Positions 30,941 through 42,609 of a DNA stretch of 64,000 nucleotides are shown here, piece by piece (within the stretch, counting starts at the first letter, position 1; every line of letters begins with the position of its first letter). Position numbers and translations under genes: made by a program. The notes under the pieces were generated by a model, which ran no database searches, had not been told where the DNA came from, and saw only the letters and a program-made list of their open reading frames with translations. This DNA comes from Chrysomallon squamiferum. Its lineage: Eukaryota; Mollusca; Gastropoda; Neomphalida; Peltospiridae. Where the stretch lies: assembly GCA_012295275.1 (NCBI GenBank), contig CM022671.1:10213095-10277094 (forward strand). The letters are read 5' to 3'.

Positions 30941-32249
30941 CCATTTTATTAATATTAGGATTTTATTTTTATCTGTTGATCCATGTATGCATCTATCTTT
31001 ATATATAAAATTTATAATTCCATCAAAACAATTTTCTTTTTTTAATTATTACTTTCATTTAAAAATAACTTAATTTTCATTTCTTAATAATTTTACAATA
31101 TACAGAAGATTTATTATCTTCTTTTCGTAAACTGAATTTCAGATACTTTACATTTTCATGATCCTAATAACATATGTATATAACCCTAGTTTTTCCTAAG
31201 TTATTCAAACCTTGTTGAAATTTCATATGATAAAAATTTTATTTCAAATTTTATTTCAAATTTTATTTTTATTTTTATGAAATTTCTGAAAACTGAATAA
31301 ACAGGTTGTATTTTGATTTGTATTCAGATATCACTGACATTTACATTATAATATACACAGACACTGGTAACAATATAAAACATATAACAGTTAAATCAAT
31401 ATTAAACAGGTTGTTTTCATGTGTTCACTATTCAGTTATGTTTCATAACTGATGCAATCAGAAAAAAAATAAATAATAATAAATAAACAAATTATATTTT
31501 ACTTCTAAAACACTCACACAGACCACATTTCTGTATCACATGCATAAAATATTTAATTCAAATTCATATTTATACTTACTATTTTATTTACTGCACTGAA
31601 TTTTACAGCTAAAATCATTAATAACTAAATGGGATTACATAATTCTGTATTTTGTTCTAATTCTATTGCACACATAAAAGAAATGTTTCATTTCCCACAC
31701 TTTATATTTCTATGAAGGTTATAATAGCTGCCATTGTTCATTTAAAAAAAAGAAAAAAAAAAGGATTTAAAATATATAAGAATTTTATTATGTACATGCT
31801 CTGCTAAAAACAATTAGCCTAAAATTGTTTTAAAATGTTTTGCACACTTCAAGATGTTTGTTTTATTTATAAAATATATTTTACATTCGAGTAATTCATT
31901 TATATTCACCAATGAGAATATGTGAACATTGTATTTATCATTAACTGTTTGAATTAAACCATATTCAGCTTAAACATGTTCAAGACATATATTACTCAAC
32001 ATATTTACGTTATGCACACATACACATTCACATCGTGCACATATTATACAATATATGTGACATAGTATATTAATAGTATGTACACTAAAGATATTATGAC
32101 CTGCAAATACTTTGGCTATGACTGAAAAAGTTTGGGAATACTTTTAGATGAATACCTTCTTTTTTAATTATTTACATTCACTGCATTCGATACATAGATT
32201 ATTTCGATATTTGTCATATTTGCATACTTTATACGATAAGCGATATCCG

Positions 32250-32908
32250 TACCACAATACCTCAGATTAAAGATGTAGTTGGTTCCAAATTTCCGATCGT
32301 TAAGTGAGGTATAGTTAAGCGGGAGAGTAATTTACACAGAATTAAGGTTAAAAGCAGTGGTTACTTTCTCACTGATGAAATTTGACAAAAAAAAGGTAAA
32401 ATAAGGAGAAATAAAATGGCAGTTTAGACATAACTGATTTAATAGATTATAGATATTAAGTAAAGAGTAAATCATTTACAAATCAATTTATACAAATACA
32501 TTAAGAAAGAGTTATATGTCGTTCATTGTGGGTTCCTCTTTGTGGGTTTTGGTTTCATTTAAGATAATGTATTTTGTTTATAAAGTTATTGTCTTCCCAT
32601 TCTTTTTATCATCAGCATTTGCCGGTATGCTGTTATTCATTTTGACATATTAGAAGGATAAATTACAAACGAGTTTAAGTCTAAATCGAAGCAGAAGAGA
32701 AAAGTGAATCAGAATTTCAGATGCGCGTATGACCTGTCATCTGATCAACACAGCTGACAGAAGCTCGTGAATGAACAAAAAACAAGAGAAAACGGACTTA
32801 AAAACATGCATTTATTTCGAGCAATTAACTATTAAATTTCTATTTATATAATTTGTAAAAGAAAAAAGGTTGTTAAAGCGGGATATCGTTAAACGAGATA
32901 TTACTGTA
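32250..32908. mobile_element. Pogo/Tigger-like Tc1-mariner MITE
   Basis: The left end (TACCACAATACCTCAGATTA) and the reverse complement of the right end (TACAGTAATATCTCGTTTAA) form a diverged terminal inverted repeat. The subterminal words GTTAAGTGAGGTATAGTTAAG and GTTAAACGAGATATTAC belong to the type of ends (TACAGT..TACCTCG..TTAACG) seen in pogo/Tigger-related elements. TA flanks the element on both sides as expected for Tc1-mariner. The 660-bp interior has no transposase. Confidence 0.4.
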
Positions 32909-33042
32909 TTTATAAAATAATAATCGCTTTCCAAATAATCTGGAACAGTTCATTATAATGACTGAGGTAAAACCAAGCATAAGACCACTGAACCACATTT
33001 AGCCTTTTGACGAAATGGGAATTCTACCAGAAGGGAGTAAGC

Positions 33043-33407
33043 TGTGTAGACAATAAAGACAACAGATACTAACAGAAAAAAGAAAAAAGAACACTAAAAA
33101 ACACACTCCTCCACCATAAAAAAGAGAGGAAAAGCCTATCTGAATCAGATAGTGTAATCCAGTGTGGACAATAAAAAATAACAATTATATACTGAAGAAA
33201 AAAATAAAAACAACCACCTGAATCACCTAATACTAAAAGCAAGCCAAAAAAAAATAAAAAATAATAATAATAATAAAATGAAACAAAAAAACCCGGAAAA
33301 AAAACAACAAAATAAAACAATCAAATAAAAAGACATATTATATAAAACAAAAAAAAATCCAAATATCACATAAAAAAACAATCAGATACTAAAAGCAAAT
33401 GAACCCC

Positions 33408-33440
<33 letters not shown>

Positions 33441-33970
33441 AACAAAAAACAATAATAGAATAAAATAAAAAAATAAAGAAAATTGCAAACCCTCCAAACG
33501 AGTTGAATGCTGTAATCCAGTGTGTAGACAAATTAAATAAATAAATAAAATAAAATAATAAAAGCAAACCCATAACACCTAACAAACTGCCTTAATCAGA
33601 TACTAAAGGGGGAGGGAAATAATTTTAAAAATTATAAAAGCAAACCATCCCCTGAAAAAATAACAAACAGCTGGAATCGCATAATGTTATCAATGTATCA
33701 GATATAAAAAGGGAAAATAAAGAATATAAAAAAGAAATAAAAAAACGAAATATATAACAAAAAGCCTGAATCAGATACTATAATCCAGTGTGTAGATAAT
33801 CCCAACAAAAAACCAAGATAAGATTCTGTTAACTAGCTGAAGATAATAAGACAATTAGTCTGAATCAGATACTATTATATTTTGTGTTGACAAAACAAAA
33901 CAATTACATAATAATATCAAGAGTATGGAATGTACAATCTAAATTAGGTATTGCTATACAGAAAAAAGCA
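33043..33970 (+). repeat. Satellite array, continuation after the 4-kb element
   Basis: The phrases CTGAATCAGATA and CCAGTGTGTAGACA return in A-rich spacers, ending with units close to the 48-bp form at 33775-33960. The last units (from about 33835) match 26355-26520 and 59280-59420 over more than 100 bp. Confidence 0.8.
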
Positions 33971-34019
33971 TGCAAGACTGAGTCCACTTCACTGCATGCA
34001 AGACTGAGTCCACTTCACT
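33968..34019 (+). repeat. 26-bp tandem duplication
   Basis: The 26-bp word beginning GCATGCAAGACTGAGTCC occurs twice without change, and a third copy starts but is cut off after GCAA. It lies at the right edge of the satellite. Confidence 0.9.
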
Positions 34020-34783
34020 ACATGCAACATGACAGAGAGGGTACAATCTTCCAGTCATACTGGTTTCTTCTCACTGCAATTGTATAATGAATCGATTTAA
34101 AAATTATATATAAAATCAGTGTTTTCAATATATCCAGAATTTAAAAGATAATTTTCACACACACACACACACAACCAATTTTTTTGAAGAAATATACCAT
34201 AAGAGAGACTGTTCAGTTCTTAGAAAACTTTGTGTCAATTATTTTTACATGAACACAATTTCTTGACTGAATATTACTACAACACTAGCTATCTCCTATG
34301 TCACCTTTGTTTAAACAATTTAATTAATGTTCCAGATATTTAACATTATGAATGACAGAGACTTAAAAGAGAGGATTAACTAAAGATGTTGCAGATATAA
34401 AATGCATTGTAAACACAATTTATTTGTATTGAATAGTTTTCTTATTGTGCCCAGTAATCGGTTTTCAATTACTTTCTGGTGATGTATTTTCTCTTGTGAT
34501 GTCGTGCTTTTCTCTGTTGGAGGGCTGTTTTCCACTACTAATTTTCCTCTCTAGGAATGACTTTTTTTCCAGTAATAGTTTGTCCGTTCTCTTTTTGGCA
34601 TGCTTTTTTCCAATACTTGTTGTTGTGTTTTTCTCTTTAACGTCTTTTCCCTGATACTTGTATTGCTGTGGCACTTGTTTCCATTGATTGGTTTACTGTG
34701 GTGTTTCTTGCGTGTGGTTTACCTCAAAGGTTGGCTGCCATGTCATGCTCTGTTCCTGACTTGTGTTTTCACTGGCAGCTATT
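34020..34783. other. AT-rich stretch leading into a minisatellite, no gene seen
   Basis: It includes a short CA run (34158-34173). From about 34440 it becomes T/G-rich with loosely repeated phrases (TTTTCC, CTTGT), probably the diverged flank of the minisatellite at 34784. No exon is supported. Confidence 0.4.
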
Positions 34784-35017
34784 CCTGGTATGGGTGTTCT
34801 CTTATGTGTATAGTTTTGTGTTCCTGGTAGGTGTGTTCTCATATGTGTATAGTGTTGTATTCCTGGTATGTGTGTTCTCTTATGGGTATAGTGTTGTATT
34901 CCTGGTATGTGTGTTCTCTTATGGGTATAGTGTTGTATTCCTGGTATGTGTGTTCTCTTATGGGTATAGTGTTGTGTTCCTGGTATCTGTATTGAATGGT
35001 GGTTGTAGTGTTGTGGT
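34784..35017 (+). repeat. 39-bp minisatellite
   Basis: Six units of 39 bp start with CCTGGTA at 34784, 34823, 34862, 34901, 34940 and 34979. The middle three are nearly identical. Because 39 is a multiple of three, the plus strand stays open and translates into a 13-residue repeat (FLVCVFSYGYSVV). The composition and lack of surrounding gene structure argue against a real protein. Confidence 0.9.
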
Positions 35018-35099
35018 CCTAACTGTTCTGAGTAGTGACTGTTGTGTTACCTTCTTCTGAGTAGTGTTGTGTTGCTCTCGTGTACTGAGTGGAGCTTGC

Positions 35100-35810
35100 A
35101 CTGCGTTTCTTGACATGTGGTGGCTGTTTCCCAAAGATAAATGAAAATAAATAAATAAATAAATAAAGAAAGAAAGAAAACAACTTCAAGTTCAGTAATA
35201 ATGTTGGAATACACTGACGTTAATAAACCTTAATAAAAGTATTCATTACTATAATATACCCCCACCGTAACACTTCTGTACAGCTACCATCTACAGTGAC
35301 TGACTACATAAACTAACATTAATTGTGTTAAGTGAAAATTGTTCAAGTCAGAGGTAACCATTTAAAAGAAAAAGTACTTGCAGTAAACATCTGTTTTGAG
35401 CATAGGCCCATTTAATCCAGTGGAAAAACCATTCCTGGTAAGATGTAGTCCAACACTTCTTCTCTTGGATACAGTGTTTTACGAAAGATTTTCGGTGAAC
35501 TAATTATAACTGAAGAGAGAGACACAGAGAAAAAACATAAAGAAAGAAATAAAAAAATATAATAAAAAATAAAAATTAAAAAATATATGTAAGAAAAAGA
35601 AATAAAACATTTATTATATACACTCATTAAAAATACTACTAATACTACTCCTACAACTACTACTACTACTAATGATAATAATAACGATGATGATGACAAT
35701 GACAATTAATAATATTAATAATACTTCTATTACTAGCTCTATTTTTGTTATTTCTTTTGTTGATGTTCCTTTTGTTCTTTTTATTATCATTATCACCATG
35801 TAGTAGTTGC

Positions 35811-35843
<33 letters not shown>

Positions 35844-37440
35844 TCTGATAATAATTACAACGATGTTGAAAATGACAAGTAAATGAATAAATCTTACAGT
35901 GTTGGACTTGAGCCAGTAGACGAGTTTATGCTCACTGGGAGAGTGGTGGTAGAAAATCCACTGGAATAACTTAACCTGGACAGTGGGGTGATTTTCTTCT
36001 CATGTTTGTGTCACACACCACACAGTTCAGATCCCCCATAGCTAATCCAGTAAAAATATTCAACTTGAGAAATTATGTGCCTGATGTTCAGCGTAAAAAT
36101 ATGACGTAAAGTAATAAAAATCAACTTATGGGGTGAGGTTATTTCAAGGGATGAGGAGAGGATATTACATAAGGAACAACTAGTTAATGTATTAAGTGAT
36201 CAGTTTTATTCTGTCAAGGTGAGAATCCTCCGGCAAGGCTTGCTGATCTTCCTCTATAACTGAATCATTAAGTTTTTTTTATGAAACATTGTGATAATTT
36301 ATGACAAAACAGTCGATGGTTCACTCATTAAAAATGTGCACTGGGTAAAAGGCCCCATTACAAGATACTACGCTGTTTTAATATCATAAATATACAAATT
36401 TGATTCCTCTGTGCATAAATTATATTTTATTGCTTAAAATGGGAAAAAGTTGCTAAATGTGTCATGAAACATATGATGTTTGGCCTTTATACCCAACTCC
36501 ACCCTCTCTGTACAGATCTCTGAATAAGCCATCACAGTGATATGGTATCTAGTTTAATACCAATATATTCATACTGGATCTGCTGTGTATGCTACCCTAA
36601 TGATACAATCTCTTGCCACAATGTCCAATCTCTGGTCAAATCAGAGCCCTTTGACTGATATCACTGAATTTTATATTGTTAAACATACATAAATAGTTTT
36701 ATTACATTACTTTCTGAGTTCTAACAAAATAGTAAAATATATAACTAATACAAAAACAAAAATATGAACTGCACTAAATAAAAGTGTAGACTGAAGTTAA
36801 AAACAGTGAATACTGCAGCAGTATAATTTTAGGTATACAAATATTACAACAAGGGTCTTTAAATTTATTATAAATACATTTCAAATTAAAATCACTTAAT
36901 AAAAAAATAAAATTAAGAAAAGATTAAAAATATATTACTAAATGTTTCTTTTACTCTTGCAAAAAATACAGCAGTTAAATATTTTAATCATTTGTTTCAA
37001 ACATTAATAGCTAAATAAGTAACACGTTTTGGAAATATACAAGGTGTCTGCATTAAACCTTAAATAAAAAGATAAAATAAATAAACATATATATATATAT
37101 ACACACACACACACATTAAGAAAGATGCACACACACTCATTTATATATTTTTTATTTCACCACAGAATATACAGTATAAAATGCAGTGCAACTAAAACAT
37201 GCTAACATAACAAAATAAAGTGGTAAATTAAGGTTTTGAAATACAGAAGTCTCCAAATTAATTGTAAAAAGAAAAATTGTTGTGAATATGTTCTATACAT
37301 TCATAATAGTAAACATTTGTTATATAAATACAAAGTGTATTTTATGATAACAAACATACAAGAGTACAAAATGTTAAAATAAAATAGAGAAATAAATAAA
37401 ATCTTTGAATATTTTTGCATATTCTATGCTTAAATAGTTA
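35100..37440. other. AT-rich intergenic sequence with simple repeats
   Basis: It contains an ATAA/GAAA tract (35138-35177), mixed triplet repeats (35630-35720) and a GTA run (about 35808-35841). A somewhat GC-richer portion at 35900-36060 and 36120-36260 has the look of an old interspersed repeat, but no family was recognised. An AT/CA run lies at 37088-37115. Confidence 0.4.
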
Positions 37441-37539
37441 AGAGATATTTTCATTTATACAAATATTCCATTTTTGTTCTAATTTAATTGTTCCATTATT
37501 TATCTTACAAATATATTTATCTGTATAATAATACATGTT

Positions 37540-38010
37540 CAGAATATTTTGAAACTAGTTAAAGTTAATTGTTGGTATTTGCATTTTGATTTATATATGT
37601 ACTGCTTGGCAATTAAAACTATTAAACTGATAATATTATCTATTTCAGAATAATTTGGATTGCCTAAAATAACTGTTTGTGCATTTATATGAAGTGTCAC
37701 TTTCGTTCTCAAAAATATCCAGTAACTGTTCCAGAATGTCTGAACATGTTTACATAACAAAACATATGTGCATTAAATCTTCACGAAACATATGACAAAA
37801 TTCACATTTATCTGAATCTTTTATACCATATAATACCAAATACTTATTTGCTGTTAAGATAAATAACAAGATCTTATACTGAAAATATCTAAGCCCTGTG
37901 TCTACAGTTAGCTTGAACAGATGAAGATATATACTTTTCCACTGTTTACCTCAGAACTCTATACCAAAAATATGATCTCATTTTATTTTCACATTTATTT
38001 TATGTCTTGA
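37540..38010 (-). mobile_element. Tx1/L1-like LINE, C-terminal remnant
   Basis: Reading the minus strand and allowing frame changes gives, in order, a QWKSIY segment, TGLRYFQYKILLFIL, KCEFC with HMFREDLMHIC (the CxxC...H...C-like knuckle near the end of L1/Tx1 ORF2), QTFWNSY, and LIVLIAKQYIYKSKC. This order is typical of the region after the reverse transcriptase in Tx1/L1-type LINEs. The RT itself is absent, so this is a 5'-truncated fragment, with AT-rich sequence on its 3' side. Confidence 0.65.
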
Positions 38011-38814
38011 GGTAGTTTCTATTATACAATCATTGCCAGTTGGCATTAGCAAACAGATCTTTTAAAAATAAAATTCCTTTATTTTCCCATGTCGCATAAT
38101 AAAAAACATTTATCATCAGTTTTAATATGGGAGTTATACCTAATTGGGAGACTAAGTATTTTAGTCTTGTCAGAAAATCTGTTGACTGTCATGGTAATAT
38201 AATACATCTTTTTAGTTTTCATTTTCTTTTCAGTCCATTATTATTAGTTTCTCATGTTGTGATTTTGTAGAAAATTAGGGATATTGATCTTTTTTCTTAT
38301 ATTAATGCCATACTTCTATTTCTATTAAAGAATAACATATAAATCAGGAAAGTTAAATGTGAATATCAAACTTAATATTGGAAAGAACATTTTTATAAAC
38401 AAAGAATGAACTGAAATGAGTATCAGCAGCTTAGAAATAACATAAAAGCAAAATAAAATAAAATAAAAAACAATAAACAAAACAAAACTAACTAATATAA
38501 ATAAATAAATAAATAATTTCTCTGCTGATTAACTTAATGAGTAAAAATAAATTATGTTGTGGAGTTGTATGTTTATATCACATTATTCAGCTAAGGTTAG
38601 AAACCAAAAACTCTAAACCAGGAGCTTTAAAAAAAAAAAAAAACCCCTTATTATTAACAACAATTTACTCAGATAATTCATTATGAATACAATTGTTTTC
38701 ATTTTCTATTAAATTTTAAGCACTATTCCTTACATTAATTATTAAACACATTAAATGCTAAGACACTAATACTTTCATTAGACAAGTTTATGTGTAAATT
38801 TTAATGTAGATTTC

Positions 38815-38816
<2 letters not shown>

Positions 38817-38855
<39 letters not shown>
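38817..38855. repeat. (AAT)n microsatellite
   Basis: A clean run of AAT triplets in otherwise featureless AT-rich DNA. Confidence 0.9.
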
Positions 38856-38857
<2 letters not shown>

Positions 38858-39009
38858 TTAAAAATAATAATAGTAATAAAGATAAAGAATAAAAAAATGT
38901 CATCAGCATCTAAATGAAACATTACATGTAACAACAGAGCAATGACAGTTATAAGACATTATTAACTCAAAATTAAAATAAGCTTGTTAATGTGACATCA
39001 CTTACTACA

Positions 39010-39105
39010 GAGTTTTTCTCTGTCACCTTACAGTAACTGTTGTTCAGCAGAGAAAGCTTGTCTGGATACATCTGCTGACAGGAAGAATCTTTTTTTAAGC
39101 ATCAC
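39010..39105 (-). other. Exon-like segment, not recognised
   Basis: On the minus strand, an acceptor-like TTTATGTTTCAG (ending near 39116) is followed by a frame reading LKKRFFLSADVSRQAFSAEQ and then a stop. The composition is protein-like and less AT-rich than its flanks. It could be the last exon of the gene whose pieces lie at 41.1-42.05 kb, with the DIRS-like element sitting in the intron between them. This is speculative. Confidence 0.25.
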
Positions 39106-39359
39106 TGACAACTTTCTGAAACATAAATAGATAAAAAATAAAAATAAAAACATATAAAGCCTTTTAAAATTAACTCTCTTAAAAAATTGGCAGCATTTAT
39201 TTATTTACTTTTTATAAAATAAACTGTTTTAATTAACTTTCAAATTACCACTGCCCTGATTTCGGTTTAATACACTAATTTACATTATATATAAAAGAGA
39301 TAGGTAAAGTCTTGGGTTAATTATGATTTTGCTGTGCAGTTAACTTTGTTTTGGGCCTT

Positions 39360-40850
39360 GTCTGCCCGCTTTGGGTGTTTAGTCCTGTGCCAGTAGACAT
39401 GAGGCAGCATATTTAATCATATGATCCTCACAGAAGGGAGCAGTGCTGTCAGTCCCAGGACTGAGCAAGTGATGTTCTGAATCAGCTCCCTGGATTTAAT
39501 CGTTACCATGTCATTCAAACCCAGCTGCACAATGACAGCATCAGATGGGGGCAGGTGTTTCAACTTTTCTGAAATGAAACTGTCCAGCTCTTACCTTACC
39601 ATTTTACCTCAATAGCTGCCTCTGCAAACCTAGGTTACCTCCACATGGATCTGCCCAGGCCTGGATTTCTGCCCAGTGGACAATAGAAGATCCAATTATC
39701 CATGCTTCATGCTCCCTACAATCAGCAATTTTATTATTTTAATATGACATAAAGTTACATTATACATTTGTGCCAACTACTTATTCCACTAATGTATGTT
39801 TTTGATGTGGTTGGGCTAATTGCTGTAATGACAGGAATGCAATGAAGTGGACAAAGTGATCCACAGGCACTGGTGATAATGGAGGCAATCCAGATTATGG
39901 TAAGTTCTCCATGTCTAATTTGTCATTGAATTATTTAGCGATCTATCTGCCTCTGTTGTCAAAATTGCCACATGCAGTGATATCTCAGTGGCATTCCATG
40001 CTGCTTCTGGCATCAGCTTCCGAAACTTTCCCCCTGACAACTAGAAATTATGTCTGCTATGAAATTCTGTCTCCCTGGAATGTATTTGGCCTTTATCAGA
40101 ATATTCTGTTTTAAAGTTATTAAAACAAGTTTCCTCAATAATGACATTACTATGTGACATTTGATGTTTTCTTATTGACTACAATCACTACTGCCTCACT
40201 GTCAATGTGAAACACCACCTTCTTGTTATTGAGTCCTTTCCCCCAAATAGTTAAAACAACTAAGGCAGGAAAGAATTCAAGAAAGGTGATATTTCTCAAC
40301 AAACCAGAACTGCACCAGTACTGAGGCCAGGACCCATATGCCCAGTTCCATAGGAAAAAGACCCTGAATCCCCTTTCCACCAATCCTGAACTATCAGTAT
40401 AAAATTCCAAGGAGTTACTGCTGGTCCAGAACATGTCGGGCATGGCTGTAATCCCATTGTAGTGGTCTAGAAAATCTAACCACATGTTCAAGTCTGCCTT
40501 CATACTTTGTGTAACCTGGATATTGTAATGTTGCTTAGTAACTCCTCTTGTTGCATCAGTTATCCATCTACTAAAAGCCCAGCCTGGTTGAACTACTTAG
40601 CAGGCAAAATTGAGGGACCCAGTTTTTAAAGTAGCCTTTCTTTTCAGGAGAGTAATCTATGAGCTGATTAATTGTAACTATTTGTTCAGAGGCAGGCCCA
40701 ACACCGAGAAAAATGAGAACTATGCTGGGACCCACAGTTTTATCTTCTGCATTGGAAATTCCCAACTTGCAAGATATTGTCTGAAAACTTCACATTATCT
40801 TGGTACAGGCAGCCTAGCTGATATAATTGGTCAAACTTAAAAGTTCAGAT
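39360..40850 (-). mobile_element. DIRS-like tyrosine-recombinase retrotransposon, degenerate
   Basis: On the minus strand the order is: RT C-terminal end (about 40765-40690, EDKTVGPS and IFLGV), then a connection/RNase H region at 40150-40503 (MWLDFLDHYNG, LEFYTDSSG, NWAYGSWP, ITFLEFFPALVVLTIWG, VVFHIDSEAVV), then IKAKYIPGRQNFIAD at about 40010-40144. The core-binding part of a tyrosine recombinase follows (about 39765-39862, HFIAFLSL, then SKTYISGISSWH in the next frame). An SGNH-like domain comes last (39360-39725, WIIGSSIVHWA, and a GLND block). The recombinase catalytic domain is missing between the last two. Frameshifts and stops occur throughout. Confidence 0.75.
40150..40503 (-). pseudogene. 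DIRS-like RNase H domain
   Basis: The open frame of 117 codons carries FYTDSSG, which holds the first catalytic Asp of the RNase H fold. FLEFFPALVVLTIWG holds the Glu position, and FHIDSEAVV the next Asp. The protein continues in a different frame with KYIPGRQNFIAD, where the last acidic residue lies. It is the best-preserved piece of the element. Confidence 0.7.
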
Positions 40851-41109
40851 TTTCTCCATTTTCCTCCACTCCCAAATCCCTTCTAATAAACATACCATAA
40901 AAAACAAATATACAGAAATAAAGATCATTATGTGTTCTTTTAAATGGTGTTGTTGTTTGTATTGTGTGTTAAACCAGACCTTTTAAAACAGACAGAAAAA
41001 AAGAGAGTAAAAATACCCAGATATTTCTAATAGTGAAAAATTTATTTTTAAAATGATTCTGTTAATTAACTTGGTTATTTAGCAGTTGAAAGACTGTTTT
41101 TCATTAATT

Positions 41110-42042
41110 TGTATTAAATATATCTCTCCCTCCATTACTCCTTTTGAAAGATGCTCTGCATAATCATAGGCCACAGCTTGTTTAGATGTCCCACTACTTT
41201 ACAAAATAAAAAAATAAATAAATAAATAAAACATAACCACTTACATAGCATTTTATGATGATCATGTAAAACTTTATAAACACTTTACCATATAGAAGGA
41301 AATGATGAACCTATAATAGGATTAGAACTTAAAATGGATGTCAATGTGAAATTCATAAAGAAACTAATGATATTAATGAAAGAACAAATAAAGACATTTA
41401 TGAAAGAATAATGGTATTCATGAATGAAATAAAATTATTTCTTTGAAAGATTATATTCACAATTTTCATGAATACTTACCTAATTCCACTATGATGTTGT
41501 TTTACTCTGATTGATTCCTCTGCAGAAAAAAACAAATAAATAAAATTGATCATTAAACACAACAAAAATGTATTTAATTATAATATGTTTTGTAATCAAA
41601 AGACATTTTGAATTAATTAAATATTTAACAAATACAAACAATTTATATTTCAAATTATGTTATAATTTTAGTTAGTTTTGTTTTATTATTAAAATACTGT
41701 CTTTTGTAAAAGCACATGAAATGTAATTACAACAAAATATTTAAGAAACAAAAATATATTTTATTTATGGGTGTATATTTTCCACTTAAAAGATATATTT
41801 AATTAATCTGACGTTTCGTATCAAACAAATCTAGATTCTTTTGATGGTCATGCACAAATAAAGTACGCTAAAAATAAAGCTAATTCAAAATGTCTAAATG
41901 TTTTCATCATCTGATGTTAATGAGATTTTTCAGCTTAGCTTAAACGTTAAACATGGAATATTAACTTACTAAGTACCTGTATGTTGTATGTGCTGTTATC
42001 TGTGTCTTCCAGCTTAGCCAAAACATCCATCTGCATCACTAC
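41110..42042 (-). other. Exon-like segments of an unrecognised minus-strand gene
   Basis: Three short segments look like exons. 41977-42042 is exactly 66 nt between TTTCAG and GTACTT and reads VVMQMDVLAKLEDTDNST plus four residues. 41480-41519 lies between CTGCAG and GTAAGT and reads EESIRVKQHHSGI in the frame that suits it. About 41110-41200 reads SGTSKQAVAYDYAEHLSKGV and more. The first two do not join in phase: phase 0 gives a stop in the second. A frame error would fit what is seen in HID1. No family is recognised, and none of this matches the missing C-terminal half of HID1. Confidence 0.35.
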
Positions 42043-42188
42043 CTGAAATATATAATTACAGAGGTGATGTTAAAAGATAATCTTGCAGAGTCCAAGCCAA
42101 AAGGAAACAAAACATACAAACACTGTTTATAATACTACACCATATCTGTGGAGAAAAAGACAGTTCAAAATAAACTGATACTGTTATC

Positions 42189-42281
42189 ACACACACACAC
42201 ACACATACACACACACACACCTACACACACACACACATGCACCTACACACACACCTACACACACACACAAACACACACACC

Positions 42282-42321
<40 letters not shown>
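42189..42321. repeat. (CA)n microsatellite
   Basis: Several CA runs broken by CTACA, ATGCA and CTTCA interruptions. Confidence 0.95.
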
Positions 42322-42322
<1 letters not shown>

Positions 42323-42609
42323 CATAAAAAGGAAGTATGTAAACAAAAAATGATTAATATAGAAAATATAAAAATAAAGTAAAATTCACAAGGAAGAAAG
42401 AACATTAAAAGCTAAAGAAAACACTGATGGAATGAAGGAAATGATTTTAAAAAGAATGTTCAAGTGAACATGGTGACCAGAATATTGAAGCACTATAGGT
42501 TACGGTTCTTGATGTTTCATTTACAATTATATTTTTAACATACTGATTAATTTTATGTTTTATATAAACTTAAATTCATATATGTACAGAATTTAAAGTG
42601 TTTTTATAT

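Larger units (their letters stand above)
28995..33042. mobile_element. 4-kb element with terminal inverted repeats, inserted in the satellite
   Basis: The satellite stops after TGTGTAGACA (28985-28994) and resumes with the same TGTGTAGACA at 33043-33052. The inside ends are inverted copies: TCTGGTAGAATTCCC at 29005-29019, and its reverse complement around 33019-33033. A few more matching bases lie outward. This fits a DNA transposon with about 20-bp terminal repeats and a 10-bp direct duplication. The flanking word is part of the satellite phrase, though, so the duplication could be coincidental. The interior is AT-rich with ATT microsatellites (29358-29420, 30855-30939) and no transposase, so it is non-autonomous. 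It carries a further nested element at 32250-32908. Confidence 0.6.

Noticed and set aside
30545-31073. Polyleucine and polytyrosine frames
   Set aside because: They come from ATT microsatellites inside the 4-kb element.
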